Positions 7,738-15,710 of a stretch of 44,072 nt of DNA are shown here, piece by piece (the stretch's first letter is position 1; each line of letters opens with the position of its first letter). Made by a program: the position numbers and the translations under genes. Source of the DNA: an uncultured Acidimicrobiaceae bacterium. GTDB lineage: Bacteria; Actinomycetota; Acidimicrobiia; Acidimicrobiales; Microtrichaceae. The DNA lies in the NCBI GenBank assembly GCA_937868025.1, contig CALMLJ010000454.1:1-44072 (forward strand), written 5' to 3'. The notes under the pieces were generated by a model, which worked only from the letters and a program-made list of their open reading frames with translations, had not been told where the DNA came from and ran no database searches.

Positions 7738-9779
7738 TCGCCGCACTCCGACTCCTGCCGCTCCTCATTCGCCGCGCTCCCCGTCAGGCTGCCGGTGCAG
7801 CGGCCCTGTGCGCGGCCGGGGTGGCCGCGGCGACGCTCGTGGCGGCGACGGTCATCGCCGCGTGGGCCGGCCTCGGCGAGCGAGAGGCCCGGTTCGTGTG
7901 GCGAGAGCCGGTGCCCGCCGCGTCGGACGAACGAGCGACAGCGCTGCAGCGGCGCTCGCTGGAGCTGTTCGACGAGCGCGAGATCCACGTCGTCGAGCTC
8001 GCCGCGACCGCCCCCGGGGCGGCAGGACTCGCTGCGATTCCCGTTCCGCCCGGGCTCCGGGCCGTGCCCGGACCCGGTTCGGCGGTGGTGTCACCAGCGC
8101 TGGCGCGACTCATCGCCGCCACCCTGTCCGACCAACTCGGGGACCGGTTCGGCCGCGTCGTCGGAACGATCGGTGATGCCGGCCTGGCCCGACCCGACGA
8201 GTTGGTGGCCGTGCTGGGGCGAACGGTCGCGGCGATCGGTCCCGTCGGTTCGAAGGAGATCGGCAGCTCCCCCCAGATGCGCGGGCCCGGCGTCGCGTCG
8301 GCGGTGACCCCGATTACCCGATACGACACCACACAACAGGACAACGATCTGCAGGTGTACCGGGAGATGGCCCTCGTCGCCGTGGTACTCGTCGCCGTTC
8401 CGGCGCTCATGCTGGTGGGTTCCGCCGCCCGACTGACCGCGGCGCGACGGGAACTCCGGCTGGCCGCGATCCGGCTGGCCGGAGCAACGCCGGGAGCGGT
8501 CCGGGTGCTGGCCGCAGCCGAGACGGCGTTGGGCGCCGTGGCCGGCGCGATCGTCGGCGTCGGCGCGTCCCTCTTCCTCGCTCCGGCGCTGCGCGGCGTG
8601 CCGATCGCCGGTGGCGAGTGGTTCGCGTCGGACCTTCGGCTCGACGCTGCACGGGCCGCCGGTCTCGCCGCTGCGGCGGGGCTGGTCAGCGTCGCCGCCG
8701 CCGTGCTCTCCTTGCGGCGGGTGGCCTCGGCGCCCCTGGGTGTCGCCCGGTCGGCCGAACCACAACGGGCACGGTGGCCCCGCCTCCTCGGGCTCGGGGT
8801 CGCGCTCGTCGGACTGGTCCTCTCCACGCTGCTCGCCCGAGGTGGCAGCTCCGGCGAGGCCGTCGTCATGATCGCTGCGCTCGGAATCGTCATCGGGTCG
8901 TTGGGACTGGTCGGGCCCTGGATCTGCTCGGTGGTCGGGCGCACCATTGCCCGATTCGCTCGCGTCCCGTCGACGCTGATCGCCGGACGACGGATCGCCG
9001 ACGATCCGAAGGCCGCCTACCGGGTCGTGTCGTCGGTCGTTCTTGCCGGGCTCATCGCCGGCTTCCTCGCCGGCGTGCTGCCGACCGCCGAGGCGAAGGA
9101 CGATCGGTACGGTTCGACCGACGAGCTCTCGGTCTCGCTGCCGTCCGCCGACGCCGACGCCCTGCTCGCCCTCGACCTCCCCACCCGGTTCGCCGGCACG
9201 ACCGTCGAGCAGGTCGGGGTCGGCGCCGACCCCGACGACAACGAGACAGTCGATCTCGCAATCACCCCGGGAGCGGGAGTGTCGCTCGAGCAGTTGCGCA
9301 CGATCACATCGCCGAGCCGGAACGGCAATCCGCTGGTGTCGTCGCGCGACGACCTCTGGAGCCAGGCCACCCTCGTTGGTGACGTCCGCCGAGGATCGCT
9401 GGTCGTCCTCATCGCCGGACTCCTCCTCGCGGCGGCCTCCTCCGCTGTGGCTGCGGCGGCGTCGGTCGTCGACCAGCGCCGTACCATCGGGCGCCTCGCT
9501 CTCACCGGTGTCCCGATCGAGATGCTGCAGGCAGCGCGACGCTGGCAGACGACGGTGCCGCTCGTCGCGGCGACCACCGGAGCGATCGCGGTCGGTCTCG
9601 GTGGGGCGATCGCACTCATGCTGGGCTTCGGTCAGTCGTCGGAAGGTCTGGTGCCACCGGAGACACTTCAGCTGGTCGCCGCCATCATCGGAGCGGCAGG
9701 GATCGGACTCGTCAGCAGCGCCGTCACCCGGCCGCTCCTCGTGAACGCCGCCCGCTCCGGCACCGCGACGCCGGAGTGA
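7734..9779 (+). CDS. FtsX-like ABC transporter permease
   Basis: Membrane permease of 681 residues. A first helix (about 17-46) is followed by an extracytoplasmic domain of about 160 residues. A three-helix FtsX-like block begins near residue 212 (MALVAVVLVAVPALMLVG), with the cytoplasmic ARRELRLAAIRLAGATPGAVRVL segment usual for MacB-type permeases. A second extracytoplasmic region and a second FtsX block (SLVVLIAGLLLAAASSAVAA and QRRTIGRLALTGVP) end the chain. This is a fused two-repeat permease that works with the ATPase overlapping its start. It converges on the second response regulator. Confidence 0.88.
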   Translation: MIAALRLLPLLIRRAPRQAAGAAALCAAGVAAATLVAATVIAAWAGLGEREARFVWREPVPAASDERATALQRRSLELFDEREIHVVELAATAPGAAGLAAIPVPPGLRAVPGPGSAVVSPALARLIAATLSDQLGDRFGRVVGTIGDAGLARPDELVAVLGRTVAAIGPVGSKEIGSSPQMRGPGVASAVTPITRYDTTQQDNDLQVYREMALVAVVLVAVPALMLVGSAARLTAARRELRLAAIRLAGATPGAVRVLAAAETALGAVAGAIVGVGASLFLAPALRGVPIAGGEWFASDLRLDAARAAGLAAAAGLVSVAAAVLSLRRVASAPLGVARSAEPQRARWPRLLGLGVALVGLVLSTLLARGGSSGEAVVMIAALGIVIGSLGLVGPWICSVVGRTIARFARVPSTLIAGRRIADDPKAAYRVVSSVVLAGLIAGFLAGVLPTAEAKDDRYGSTDELSVSLPSADADALLALDLPTRFAGTTVEQVGVGADPDDNETVDLAITPGAGVSLEQLRTITSPSRNGNPLVSSRDDLWSQATLVGDVRRGSLVVLIAGLLLAAASSAVAAAASVVDQRRTIGRLALTGVPIEMLQAARRWQTTVPLVAATTGAIAVGLGGAIALMLGFGQSSEGLVPPETLQLVAAIIGAAGIGLVSSAVTRPLLVNAARSGTATPE

Positions 9780-9810
9780 CGGGGTTCGGCCAGTGGGTCA
9801 GTCGGTGGAG

Positions 9811-10464
9811 TCAGTCGGTGAGACCGGCGTCGTGGGCCAGGATCGCGACCTGGACCCGATTCGCGACCCCGAGCTTCATCAGGAGCTTCGACACGTGCGA
9901 CTTCACCGTCGCCTCGCTCATGAAGAGGGCGGTGCCGATGTCGGCGTTGGACGACCCCCGGCCGACCTCGACGAACACCTCGGTCTCGCGATCGGTCAGG
10001 ACGGCGATGCGTTCGAGCGCCTGGCGGCGACGCTCGGCGCGAGGGTCGTCGGCGAAGTGCGAGATCAACCGGCGCGTGACCGTGGGCGAGAGCATCGACT
10101 CGCCCGCAGCGACGACCCGGACCGCCTCGACCAGCTCGCGTGGAGGAGTGTCCTTGAGGAGGAACCCGGCGGCACCCGCCTGGAGGGCCCGGAACACGTA
10201 GTCGTCGAGATCGAAGGTCGTGAGCACGAGCACTGCCGGCGCCGCGTCGAGCGCTCGGACCGCAGTCGTCGCGGCGAGACCGTCGAGGCGGGGCATGCGG
10301 ATGTCCATCAGCACGACGTCGGGGCGCAGCGTGGTCACCGCGGATACGGCATCGGCACCGTCGTCGATCTCGCCGACGATCTCGAAGTCGTCCGCCGACT
10401 CGAGGATCATGCGCAAACCGGCGCGGACGAGCGCCTCGTCGTCGACGATCAGCACCCGCGTCAT
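9811..10464 (-). CDS. NarL/LuxR-type response regulator
   Basis: Response regulator of 217 residues, the same length and layout as the one at 5003: Asp8-Asp9, phospho-acceptor Asp54 in LMDIRMP, Lys104 in GFLLKD, and a C-terminal LuxR HTH (LTDRETEVFVEVGRGSSNAD, then TVKSHVSKLLMKLG). ATG at 10464 is preferred because the frame upstream lies within the kinase coding end; it overlaps the kinase stop (ATGA). It probably recognises the paired GAC-N4-GTC boxes in the promoter region at 11684-11727. An 11-base direct repeat (GTCAGTCGGTG) sits at its 3' end. Confidence 0.92.
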   Translation of the reverse strand: MTRVLIVDDEALVRAGLRMILESADDFEIVGEIDDGADAVSAVTTLRPDVVLMDIRMPRLDGLAATTAVRALDAAPAVLVLTTFDLDDYVFRALQAGAAGFLLKDTPPRELVEAVRVVAAGESMLSPTVTRRLISHFADDPRAERRRQALERIAVLTDRETEVFVEVGRGSSNADIGTALFMSEATVKSHVSKLLMKLGVANRVQVAILAHDAGLTD

Positions 10465-11645
10465 GCGCTCGCCACCGGCTCGACGGGGGCGCCCGCCCAC
10501 GGCAGCCACGCCCGCATCGCCCAGCCACCGCTCGGCTCGGCGCCGCTGTCGAAGGTGCCCCCGAGGAGGCGGATACGTTCGCCCAGCCCGACCAGCCCCG
10601 AACCCGAACCCGGGAGCTGTTCCCCGAGCAGCGCCGCCGCGACCGGGGCCCGGTTCACGACTGCGACGGTCACTCCGTCGAACTCGGAGCCGGCGATCGT
10701 CACCACGGTCGCCGCACCGCGGGCGTGCTTGTGCACGTTGGTCAGCCCTTCCTGGACCACCCGATACACGGCCCGAGCGGTGGCATCGGGCAGTTCGGGC
10801 AGTTCATCCACCAGTTCCACGGTGATGCCGGCAGTCCGTGAGGCATCCACCAGCCGGGCGATGTCGGCCACTGTCGCCGTCGGGACCAGGTCGGCCCCTT
10901 CCGCACCGGCCTCGGATCGCAGCACTCCGAGCACCTCACGCAGCTCCTCCAGCGTCTGGTGCGCGGTCGTGCGGATCAACGATGCCGCCTCCTCCACGCG
11001 GTCGGCCCCGGCGTCGGCGTTCACCTCGAGTGCGCCGGCGTGCAGTGCGATCAGCGACACCTTGTGGGCGAGGACGTCGTGCATCTCACGAGCGATGCGG
11101 GCTCGCTCGCTCGCCTTGGCCTGATCGGCCCGCAGCTCACGCTCTTCCTCGGCCCGCTCGGCGCGCTCACGCAGGGACGCCACGAGGTCTCGCCGCGCGC
11201 CGACGTAGGCACCGATCGCCGCGACCGCGATCGCCTGCATCATCGCCGAGATCACGGTCCCCAAGGTGAAGCGCTCGATCCGCATCAGTTCGGGCACGGC
11301 GAACGCGACGCCGCCGGCGACGACGATCGCGACCAGCACACGGTCCCGTCGGGCCACGGCAGCCGAGTACAGCCCGTACAGCAGGGGCACCGGGTTGTGG
11401 GAGAACAGGAACAGCACGGCCGACCCGAGCGTCAAGCGAACCGGGTGTCGGCGGCGCCACCAGAGCAGGACCGTGCCGGCGGCACCGGTGACGGCGATGA
11501 CCCAGCGTGGCAGGTCGACCCAGCGGGGGTTGCTCTCGGTCGCGGCGATGGTGCCGACGATGCTGAAGAGCACGGCGAAGCCGTCGGCGACCGGCGCACC
11601 GTACTGCGCTCGCAGTCGTTGCCACCGCCTGGTCATCGCTCCCAT
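10461..11645 (-). CDS. Sensor histidine kinase (DesK/LiaS class)
   Basis: Complete kinase of 394 residues. About five hydrophobic helices (20-150) precede a short coiled coil (LRERAERAEEERELRADQAK). The HisKA_3 segment is IAREMHDVLAHKVS with His189, and the HATPase_c domain shows VVQEGLTNVHKHA and GLVGLGERIRLLGG. It has little extracellular sequence, so it probably senses through the membrane or through a partner such as the adjacent ABC transporter. TACCCT ends seven bases before the ATG at 11645, which suggests a leaderless transcript and selects this ATG over the one at 11636. It is an intact counterpart of the broken kinase at 5653. Confidence 0.92.
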   Translation of the reverse strand: MGAMTRRWQRLRAQYGAPVADGFAVLFSIVGTIAATESNPRWVDLPRWVIAVTGAAGTVLLWWRRRHPVRLTLGSAVLFLFSHNPVPLLYGLYSAAVARRDRVLVAIVVAGGVAFAVPELMRIERFTLGTVISAMMQAIAVAAIGAYVGARRDLVASLRERAERAEEERELRADQAKASERARIAREMHDVLAHKVSLIALHAGALEVNADAGADRVEEAASLIRTTAHQTLEELREVLGVLRSEAGAEGADLVPTATVADIARLVDASRTAGITVELVDELPELPDATARAVYRVVQEGLTNVHKHARGAATVVTIAGSEFDGVTVAVVNRAPVAAALLGEQLPGSGSGLVGLGERIRLLGGTFDSGAEPSGGWAMRAWLPWAGAPVEPVASA

Positions 11646-11652
11646 GAGGCCA

Positions 11653-11727
11653 AGGGTACGGCAGCGCCCGACGGGCGGCCTCCGACGAAGGTCTCATCAC
11701 GGCCCGACGATCTCCGACTTTCGTCGG
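11653..11727. promoter_or_regulatory. Kinase promoter with two GAC-N4-GTC boxes
   Basis: On the minus strand TACCCT (11658-11653) is the likely -10 for the kinase at 11645. Upstream are GACGAAGGTC (11684-11693) and, on the other strand, GACGAAAGTC (plus-strand GACTTTCGTC, 11716-11725), inside CCGAC-TTTC-GTCGG (11714-11727). The two boxes start 32 bases apart, about three helical turns. Such spaced dyads suit a NarL-type regulator dimer, so autoregulation and control of the divergent ABC genes are inferred. Confidence 0.45.
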
Positions 11728-11785
11728 GGGTCCCGACCCTCTCCCGGCCGATGTGACGACACTGCGCCCGGCGCACGATGAGTCC

Positions 11786-12670
11786 ATGATCAACGTGCAG
11801 AACCTCACCAAACGCTACGGCGCCCACCTGGCGGTCGATGACGTCTCGTTCCGTTGCGAACCCGGCACCGTCACCGGCTTCCTCGGACCGAACGGCGCCG
11901 GCAAGTCCACCACCATGCGGATGCTCACCGGTCTGACGCCGCCGACCGCCGGAACAGCGACGATCGACGGTCGACCGTTCGACGACCTCCCGAACCCCGG
12001 TCGACTCGTCGGGGTCATGCTCGACGCCTCCGCCCAGCACCCGGGGCGCTCGGGGCTCGAGACGCTTCGGCTCAGCTCCCAACTGCTCGGGCTGCACCGC
12101 AGCGCGGCCGACGACATGCTCGAGCGGGTTGGCCTCAGCCACGCGGCGAAGCGGAAGGTCGCGTCGTACTCGCTCGGCATGCGCCAGCGGCTCGGCATCG
12201 CCAACGCCCTGATCGGCGATCCGGCCATCCTCGTCCTGGACGAGCCGGCCAACGGCATGGATCCGGAGGGCATCCGCTGGATGCGCCTCCTGCTCCGCGA
12301 CTTCGCGGCGCGCGGTGGGACGGTCCTGCTCTCCAGTCACCTCCTCGGGGAGGCGCAGGCCACGGTCGACCGACTGGTCGTGATCGGCGGCGGACGCATT
12401 GTCGCCGACGACGACCTCGACGCACTCCTCGTCGGCCAGGGCTCGACGGTGCGGGCGCTGGACGACGCGGCGATGGTCGTCGCCCTCCGCACGGCCGGCT
12501 TCGACGTCAGCCGCACCGACCGCGGATGCCTGCACGTGCAGGCATCCGCAGAGGAGGTCGGCCGACTCGCCCTGTCGTCCGGGCAGGTGCTGCTCGAACT
12601 CTCCGGCGGCGCCGGGATCGAAGACCTCTACTTCCAACTGACCTCGACCGGATCGGCGACCGCAGCATGA
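11786..12670 (+). CDS. ABC transporter ATP-binding protein (DrrA/CcmA type)
   Basis: ATPase of 294 residues. Walker A is GPNGAGKST near 34-42, the signature is YSLGMRQRLGIANAL, Walker B is ILVLDEPANGMDPEG, and the switch histidine is in LLSSHLLGEA. A C-terminal extension of about 80 residues after the core is usual for drug- or bacteriocin-type exporters. Its stop overlaps the permease ATG (ATGA). The start at 11786 is chosen because family homology begins at MINVQNLTKRYG. The coding sequence contains a perfect 28-base palindrome at 12522-12549, so the peptide CLHVQAS is read from both strands there. Confidence 0.92.
   Translation: MINVQNLTKRYGAHLAVDDVSFRCEPGTVTGFLGPNGAGKSTTMRMLTGLTPPTAGTATIDGRPFDDLPNPGRLVGVMLDASAQHPGRSGLETLRLSSQLLGLHRSAADDMLERVGLSHAAKRKVASYSLGMRQRLGIANALIGDPAILVLDEPANGMDPEGIRWMRLLLRDFAARGGTVLLSSHLLGEAQATVDRLVVIGGGRIVADDDLDALLVGQGSTVRALDDAAMVVALRTAGFDVSRTDRGCLHVQASAEEVGRLALSSGQVLLELSGGAGIEDLYFQLTSTGSATAA
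12522..12549. repeat. Perfect 28-base palindrome inside a coding region
   Basis: The 14-base half GCGGATGCCTGCAC is followed directly by its exact reverse complement, with no spacer. It lies in the C-terminal extension of the ABC ATPase and could extrude as a cruciform or fold as an mRNA hairpin. The flanking bases do not pair. Confidence 0.85.
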
Positions 12671-13458
12671 CCTCCACCACATTTCCCTCGAACCCGGCAA
12701 CGACCATGGTCCCCTCGTCACACAATGCGATCCGCCCCCAGCGGTTCAGCACGCTCCTCCGCGTCGAGCTCCGCAAACTGACCGACACCCGCAGCGGGAA
12801 GGTCCTCTTCGGGTCGGCGGTCACCCTGACCGTCGGCCTCCTCGTGTGGAAGCTGTTCCACACGTCGTCGGTGCCGGTCGAGTTCAGCCGGTACAACGCG
12901 TCGGTGCAGCCGGCAGTGTCGCTCCTCCTCCCCGTGCTCGGGCTCCTGGCGATGACCAGTGAGTGGACACAACGAACGGCCCTCACCACGTTCACCCTGT
13001 CGCCCCGCCGGCTCCGGGTGTTCGGCGCCAAGTTCGGCGCTGCGCTCGTGCTGGGCATCGGTGTGCTGCTCGTGACCGTCCCACTGTCGTTGGCAGCGAC
13101 CGCACTGGGCGGAGTGATCGGTGACGGAGCGACGTACGCCAACGCCGGCGGAGAAATCCGCGCCACGGTGATCGCCACCCTGCTGCAGGTGGTCATGGGC
13201 GCCGCGTTCGGTGCGCTCATCCCGGTCACCGCCGCCGCCCTCGGAGCGTTCTTCGCCGCACCCACGGTGTGGGCGGCATTCGCTCCCGAGGTCCTGAAGG
13301 ACAACTCCCGTTGGCTCGACATCTTCGAGGCCTACGACCGGTTGGCCTCGAACCACCCCACCCACCACCTCGCCCAGACCCTCACGGCGATCGCCGCCTG
13401 GGTGCTGCTTCCAGCGGCGATCGGCCTCTACCGCAGCGTGCGCCGGGAGGTGAAGTAG
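12667..13458 (+). CDS. ABC-2 type permease
   Basis: Membrane protein of 263 residues, translationally overlapping its ATPase. After a polar N-terminus (FSTLLRVELRKLTDTRSGKV, typical of ABC-2 permeases) there are about six hydrophobic helices, including SLLLPVLGLLAMTSEW, ALVLGIGVLLVTVPLSLAAT and AFGALIPVTAAALGAFF. The conserved EWTQRTALTTFTLSPRR element, with an E-x-R-x-x-T-T-F pattern, is usual for this class. With the ATPase at 11786 it should form an exporter controlled by the divergent two-component system. A hairpin follows the stop. Confidence 0.88.
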   Translation: MTSTTFPSNPATTMVPSSHNAIRPQRFSTLLRVELRKLTDTRSGKVLFGSAVTLTVGLLVWKLFHTSSVPVEFSRYNASVQPAVSLLLPVLGLLAMTSEWTQRTALTTFTLSPRRLRVFGAKFGAALVLGIGVLLVTVPLSLAATALGGVIGDGATYANAGGEIRATVIATLLQVVMGAAFGALIPVTAAALGAFFAAPTVWAAFAPEVLKDNSRWLDIFEAYDRLASNHPTHHLAQTLTAIAAWVLLPAAIGLYRSVRREVK

Positions 13459-13477
13459 GGCCCAGCGAAGCCGTTCC

Positions 13478-13506
13478 GGGGAGTCCTCCGCGTTGGGGGA
13501 CTTCCC
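13478..13506 (+). terminator. Hairpin after the second ABC module
   Basis: GGGGAGTCC (13478-13486) pairs with GGACTTCCC (13498-13506), nine pairs including one G-T, around an 11-base loop. It sits 20 bases after the permease stop and before the promoter of the next lipoprotein. A T-rich stretch (TCTTCATTT) follows after a gap, so termination is plausible but not certain. Confidence 0.4.
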
Positions 13507-13525
13507 GTCATGAGCGATCTTCATT

Positions 13526-13531
13526 TACCGT
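13526..13531 (+). promoter_or_regulatory. -10 hexamer of a leaderless promoter (TACCGT)
   Basis: TACCGT is followed by seven bases and then the ATG at 13539, leaving no room for a ribosome-binding site. The layout is the same as at 22941-22954. The -35 region is weak. Confidence 0.5.
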
Positions 13532-13538
13532 CCCGCCC

Positions 13539-14666
13539 ATGACTGCTCCGAGGTCCCGGTCCACACTCATCGTCGTCGCGCTCGCCGTGCTCGTCGTCCT
13601 GCTCCCTGCGTGCCAGCGCGGCCGGGTCGGACAACGTTGCTCGACCAAGGACTTCGGCGACGACGGCGGGGCCTGGGTGCTGGTGTGCCGCAACGGTCGG
13701 TGGCAACGGGCGCTGACCAAGGCGGACGCGGCCCGCATCATGTTCCCCCCGACGACGGCGGCACCGGCGACCACCACACCACCCACACCACCCACGACGG
13801 CGCCGGCTCCGGCTCCGGCGGCGTCACTGCGGTCGTTCGGGCCCGGCACCCACGTCGTGTCGAACAACGGTGTGGCCACGTCCACCGCCCTGCCGTGGGG
13901 GTTCTATGCGACCACGGTGCCCGCCGGAGCGACGTGCCACGCCGAGACGGCCACGACCGGGGCCCGCGGCCGACTCGGGATCCTGGTCGTCAAGTTGCCG
14001 TACGGCACCACCGCCGTCGCCGCCGACGGGCCGTGCACGTGGACCGTCCTCGACGATCAGGACCCCACGTACGGAGGGACGGTGTTCACGAAGTTCGTGT
14101 CCAGTCTCGAGTTCCCCGGAGGTCCCGGATGCAACGTCGAGAGCTTGACCGAGCCGCCCAGCGGACCGGGCTACGAATGGGCGACCTTCGGGACCCTGGG
14201 GCCCGTCGTCCGCTCGGTCGGCACGTTCCGCACCTGGTTCGGGGCCGGTGGCGCGGCCATGACCGACCCACGTCCCGCCGTGGTGATCGCGCGGGGATGC
14301 GGCACCCCCGTCGACATCGGTGCCCAGTCCCGGGGCGTCCACCTCGTCCGGGGAACCTCGCTGGGCGACTTCACCGACGGCGCTGCCGGCGACTGGCTGT
14401 ACCCCCGCCACCCGATCGGGTTCGTCGGCGGTACCTCGTCGGCGACGCTCACGTTCGGCCCGTACACCGCGGAGATCTCCTTCACGTCGCCGGGATGGGG
14501 CACCCTGCGGGTCTCCGGGTGCAACACCATCCCGACCACAGACACCTACCTCGGCGGGTACACGACCGACGCCGGCACGGGCTTGGTCGACAAGGTGTTC
14601 GGCTTGTCGATTCGAGCGGTGTGCGACGACGGGACGCAGATGTCGTTGGGAGCGACCGTCGGCTGA
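13539..14666 (+). CDS. Lipoprotein with a GxRC...CRxGRW N-terminal module
   Basis: Predicted lipoprotein of 375 residues. The signal is LIVVALAVLVVLLPAC (lipobox LPAC, Cys25). The module that follows (GQRC at 31-34, VLVCRNGRWQR from 47, then TK) aligns without a gap to the RCC1 lipoprotein at 201. A Pro/Thr/Ala-rich linker (about 71-95) leads to a secreted domain that I do not recognise. That domain has several cysteines and starts with a GPGTHVVSNNGVATSTALPWG segment, which may be a beta-rich binding domain. A leaderless start at 13539 is supported by TACCGT seven bases upstream. The gene ends within a hairpin shared with the converging acyl-CoA dehydrogenase. Confidence 0.82.
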   Translation: MTAPRSRSTLIVVALAVLVVLLPACQRGRVGQRCSTKDFGDDGGAWVLVCRNGRWQRALTKADAARIMFPPTTAAPATTTPPTPPTTAPAPAPAASLRSFGPGTHVVSNNGVATSTALPWGFYATTVPAGATCHAETATTGARGRLGILVVKLPYGTTAVAADGPCTWTVLDDQDPTYGGTVFTKFVSSLEFPGGPGCNVESLTEPPSGPGYEWATFGTLGPVVRSVGTFRTWFGAGGAAMTDPRPAVVIARGCGTPVDIGAQSRGVHLVRGTSLGDFTDGAAGDWLYPRHPIGFVGGTSSATLTFGPYTAEISFTSPGWGTLRVSGCNTIPTTDTYLGGYTTDAGTGLVDKVFGLSIRAVCDDGTQMSLGATVG

Positions 14667-14682
14667 CGGGTCAGCCGACGGT
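14655..14682. terminator. Bidirectional hairpin at a convergent junction
   Basis: ACCGTCGGCTGA (14655-14666) and TCAGCCGACGGT (14671-14682) are perfect 12-bp arms around the loop CGGG. The left arm ends in the TGA stop of the lipoprotein, and the right arm ends two bases before the stop of the converging acyl-CoA dehydrogenase. It can serve both genes. Confidence 0.6.
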
Positions 14683-14684
14683 GA

Positions 14685-15689
14685 TCAACCGAGGACGGCG
14701 TCGGCGACGCGTCGCCGGTGCGATGCCGCCGAGCCGTCCTGGGCCACGAGCGCCCAAGCCCGCTTGAGGTACAGGTGCAGGTCGTACTCGACCGTGTAGC
14801 CGATGCCTCCATGGCACTGCATCGCGATGCGGCCGACCACGTCGGCTGCATCGCTCGCGGCCGCCTTGGCCATCGAGGCGTGCAACGGAGCATCGGGATC
14901 GCCCTGAGCGAGTGAGTACGCGGCCCGCCACACGAGCGGCTTGGCGAACTCGACCTTGAGCAGTGCGTCGGCGCAGTGGTGCTTGATCGCCTGGAAGGAC
15001 CCGATCGGAACACCGAACTGCTTGCGCTCGGTGACATAGCCAGTGGTCAGCCCGAGCATGGTGTCGGCCAGACCGCACAGCTCGGCGGCGGTGAACGTCG
15101 CCGCCCGGGCAAGAGCCTCGGCCGCTCCCTCGGCGCCACACATGAGCGTCGCCGGCGACGGGTTCCAGACGACCCGCGACACCCGACGGGAACCGTCGAC
15201 GGAGACCTCGGGAACGAGCTCTACGACATCGGGGTCGACGAGGTGAAGCCCGTCGGCGGCTTCGAGCAGGAACATCGACGCGTCAGCTGCGCCGACGACG
15301 AGCGGGTTGACGGCGAGACCCAGAGCGACCGTGGAGGTGCCGGCACACACGTCGGTGAGGAACCGCTCGGCATCGGCGGTCGGGGCGTGATCGCGGAGCG
15401 CCGGGACGACGACACCCGCCTGTGCCGAGAGCGGCTCGGGCAAGGCGACCCGCCCGGCCTCGTAGGCGATGCGCACGAGGTCGATCTCGGCGAGGGCCAA
15501 CCCGCCGACGCCCTCGGGAGCGAGGAGGCCGACGACGCCCATCTCGACGAGTCGGTCCCACAGGCCGGGGATACGGCCGCTGTCGTTGTCCCACGCGAGG
15601 CGCAGCCGTTCGGGGCCGCACTCGTTGGCGAGCAGGTCGCGGACGGCCTCGGCGAAGTCGAGCTGGTCCTGGGTGAAGGCGAATCTCAT
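14685..15689 (-). CDS. Acyl-CoA dehydrogenase, short subunit
   Basis: Short acyl-CoA dehydrogenase homologue of 334 residues. It begins MRFAFTQDQLDFAEAVRDLL, carries the family C-terminal helices (TTGYVTERKQFGVPIGSFQA and AMQCHGGIGYTVEYDLH), and lacks the usual terminal GTxEIQR motif. In Mycobacterium such short FadE proteins pair with a longer neighbour to form alpha2beta2 steroid acyl-CoA dehydrogenases, for example FadE28-FadE29 (ChsE1-ChsE2). The longer partner is directly upstream at 15711. A GGGAGA ribosome site precedes the ATG. The exact substrate cannot be read from sequence. Confidence 0.88.
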   Translation of the reverse strand: MRFAFTQDQLDFAEAVRDLLANECGPERLRLAWDNDSGRIPGLWDRLVEMGVVGLLAPEGVGGLALAEIDLVRIAYEAGRVALPEPLSAQAGVVVPALRDHAPTADAERFLTDVCAGTSTVALGLAVNPLVVGAADASMFLLEAADGLHLVDPDVVELVPEVSVDGSRRVSRVVWNPSPATLMCGAEGAAEALARAATFTAAELCGLADTMLGLTTGYVTERKQFGVPIGSFQAIKHHCADALLKVEFAKPLVWRAAYSLAQGDPDAPLHASMAKAAASDAADVVGRIAMQCHGGIGYTVEYDLHLYLKRAWALVAQDGSAASHRRRVADAVLG

Positions 15690-15710
15690 GGTCAGTCTCT
15701 CCCGATCCGC

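Noticed and set aside
9766..9832. CGACGCCGG and CCGGCGTCG arms 49 bases apart between the permease and the response regulator, with an 11-base direct repeat between
   Set aside because: The arms lie in coding ends and the loop is long; chance pairing in GC-rich sequence is likely, so no terminator was called.
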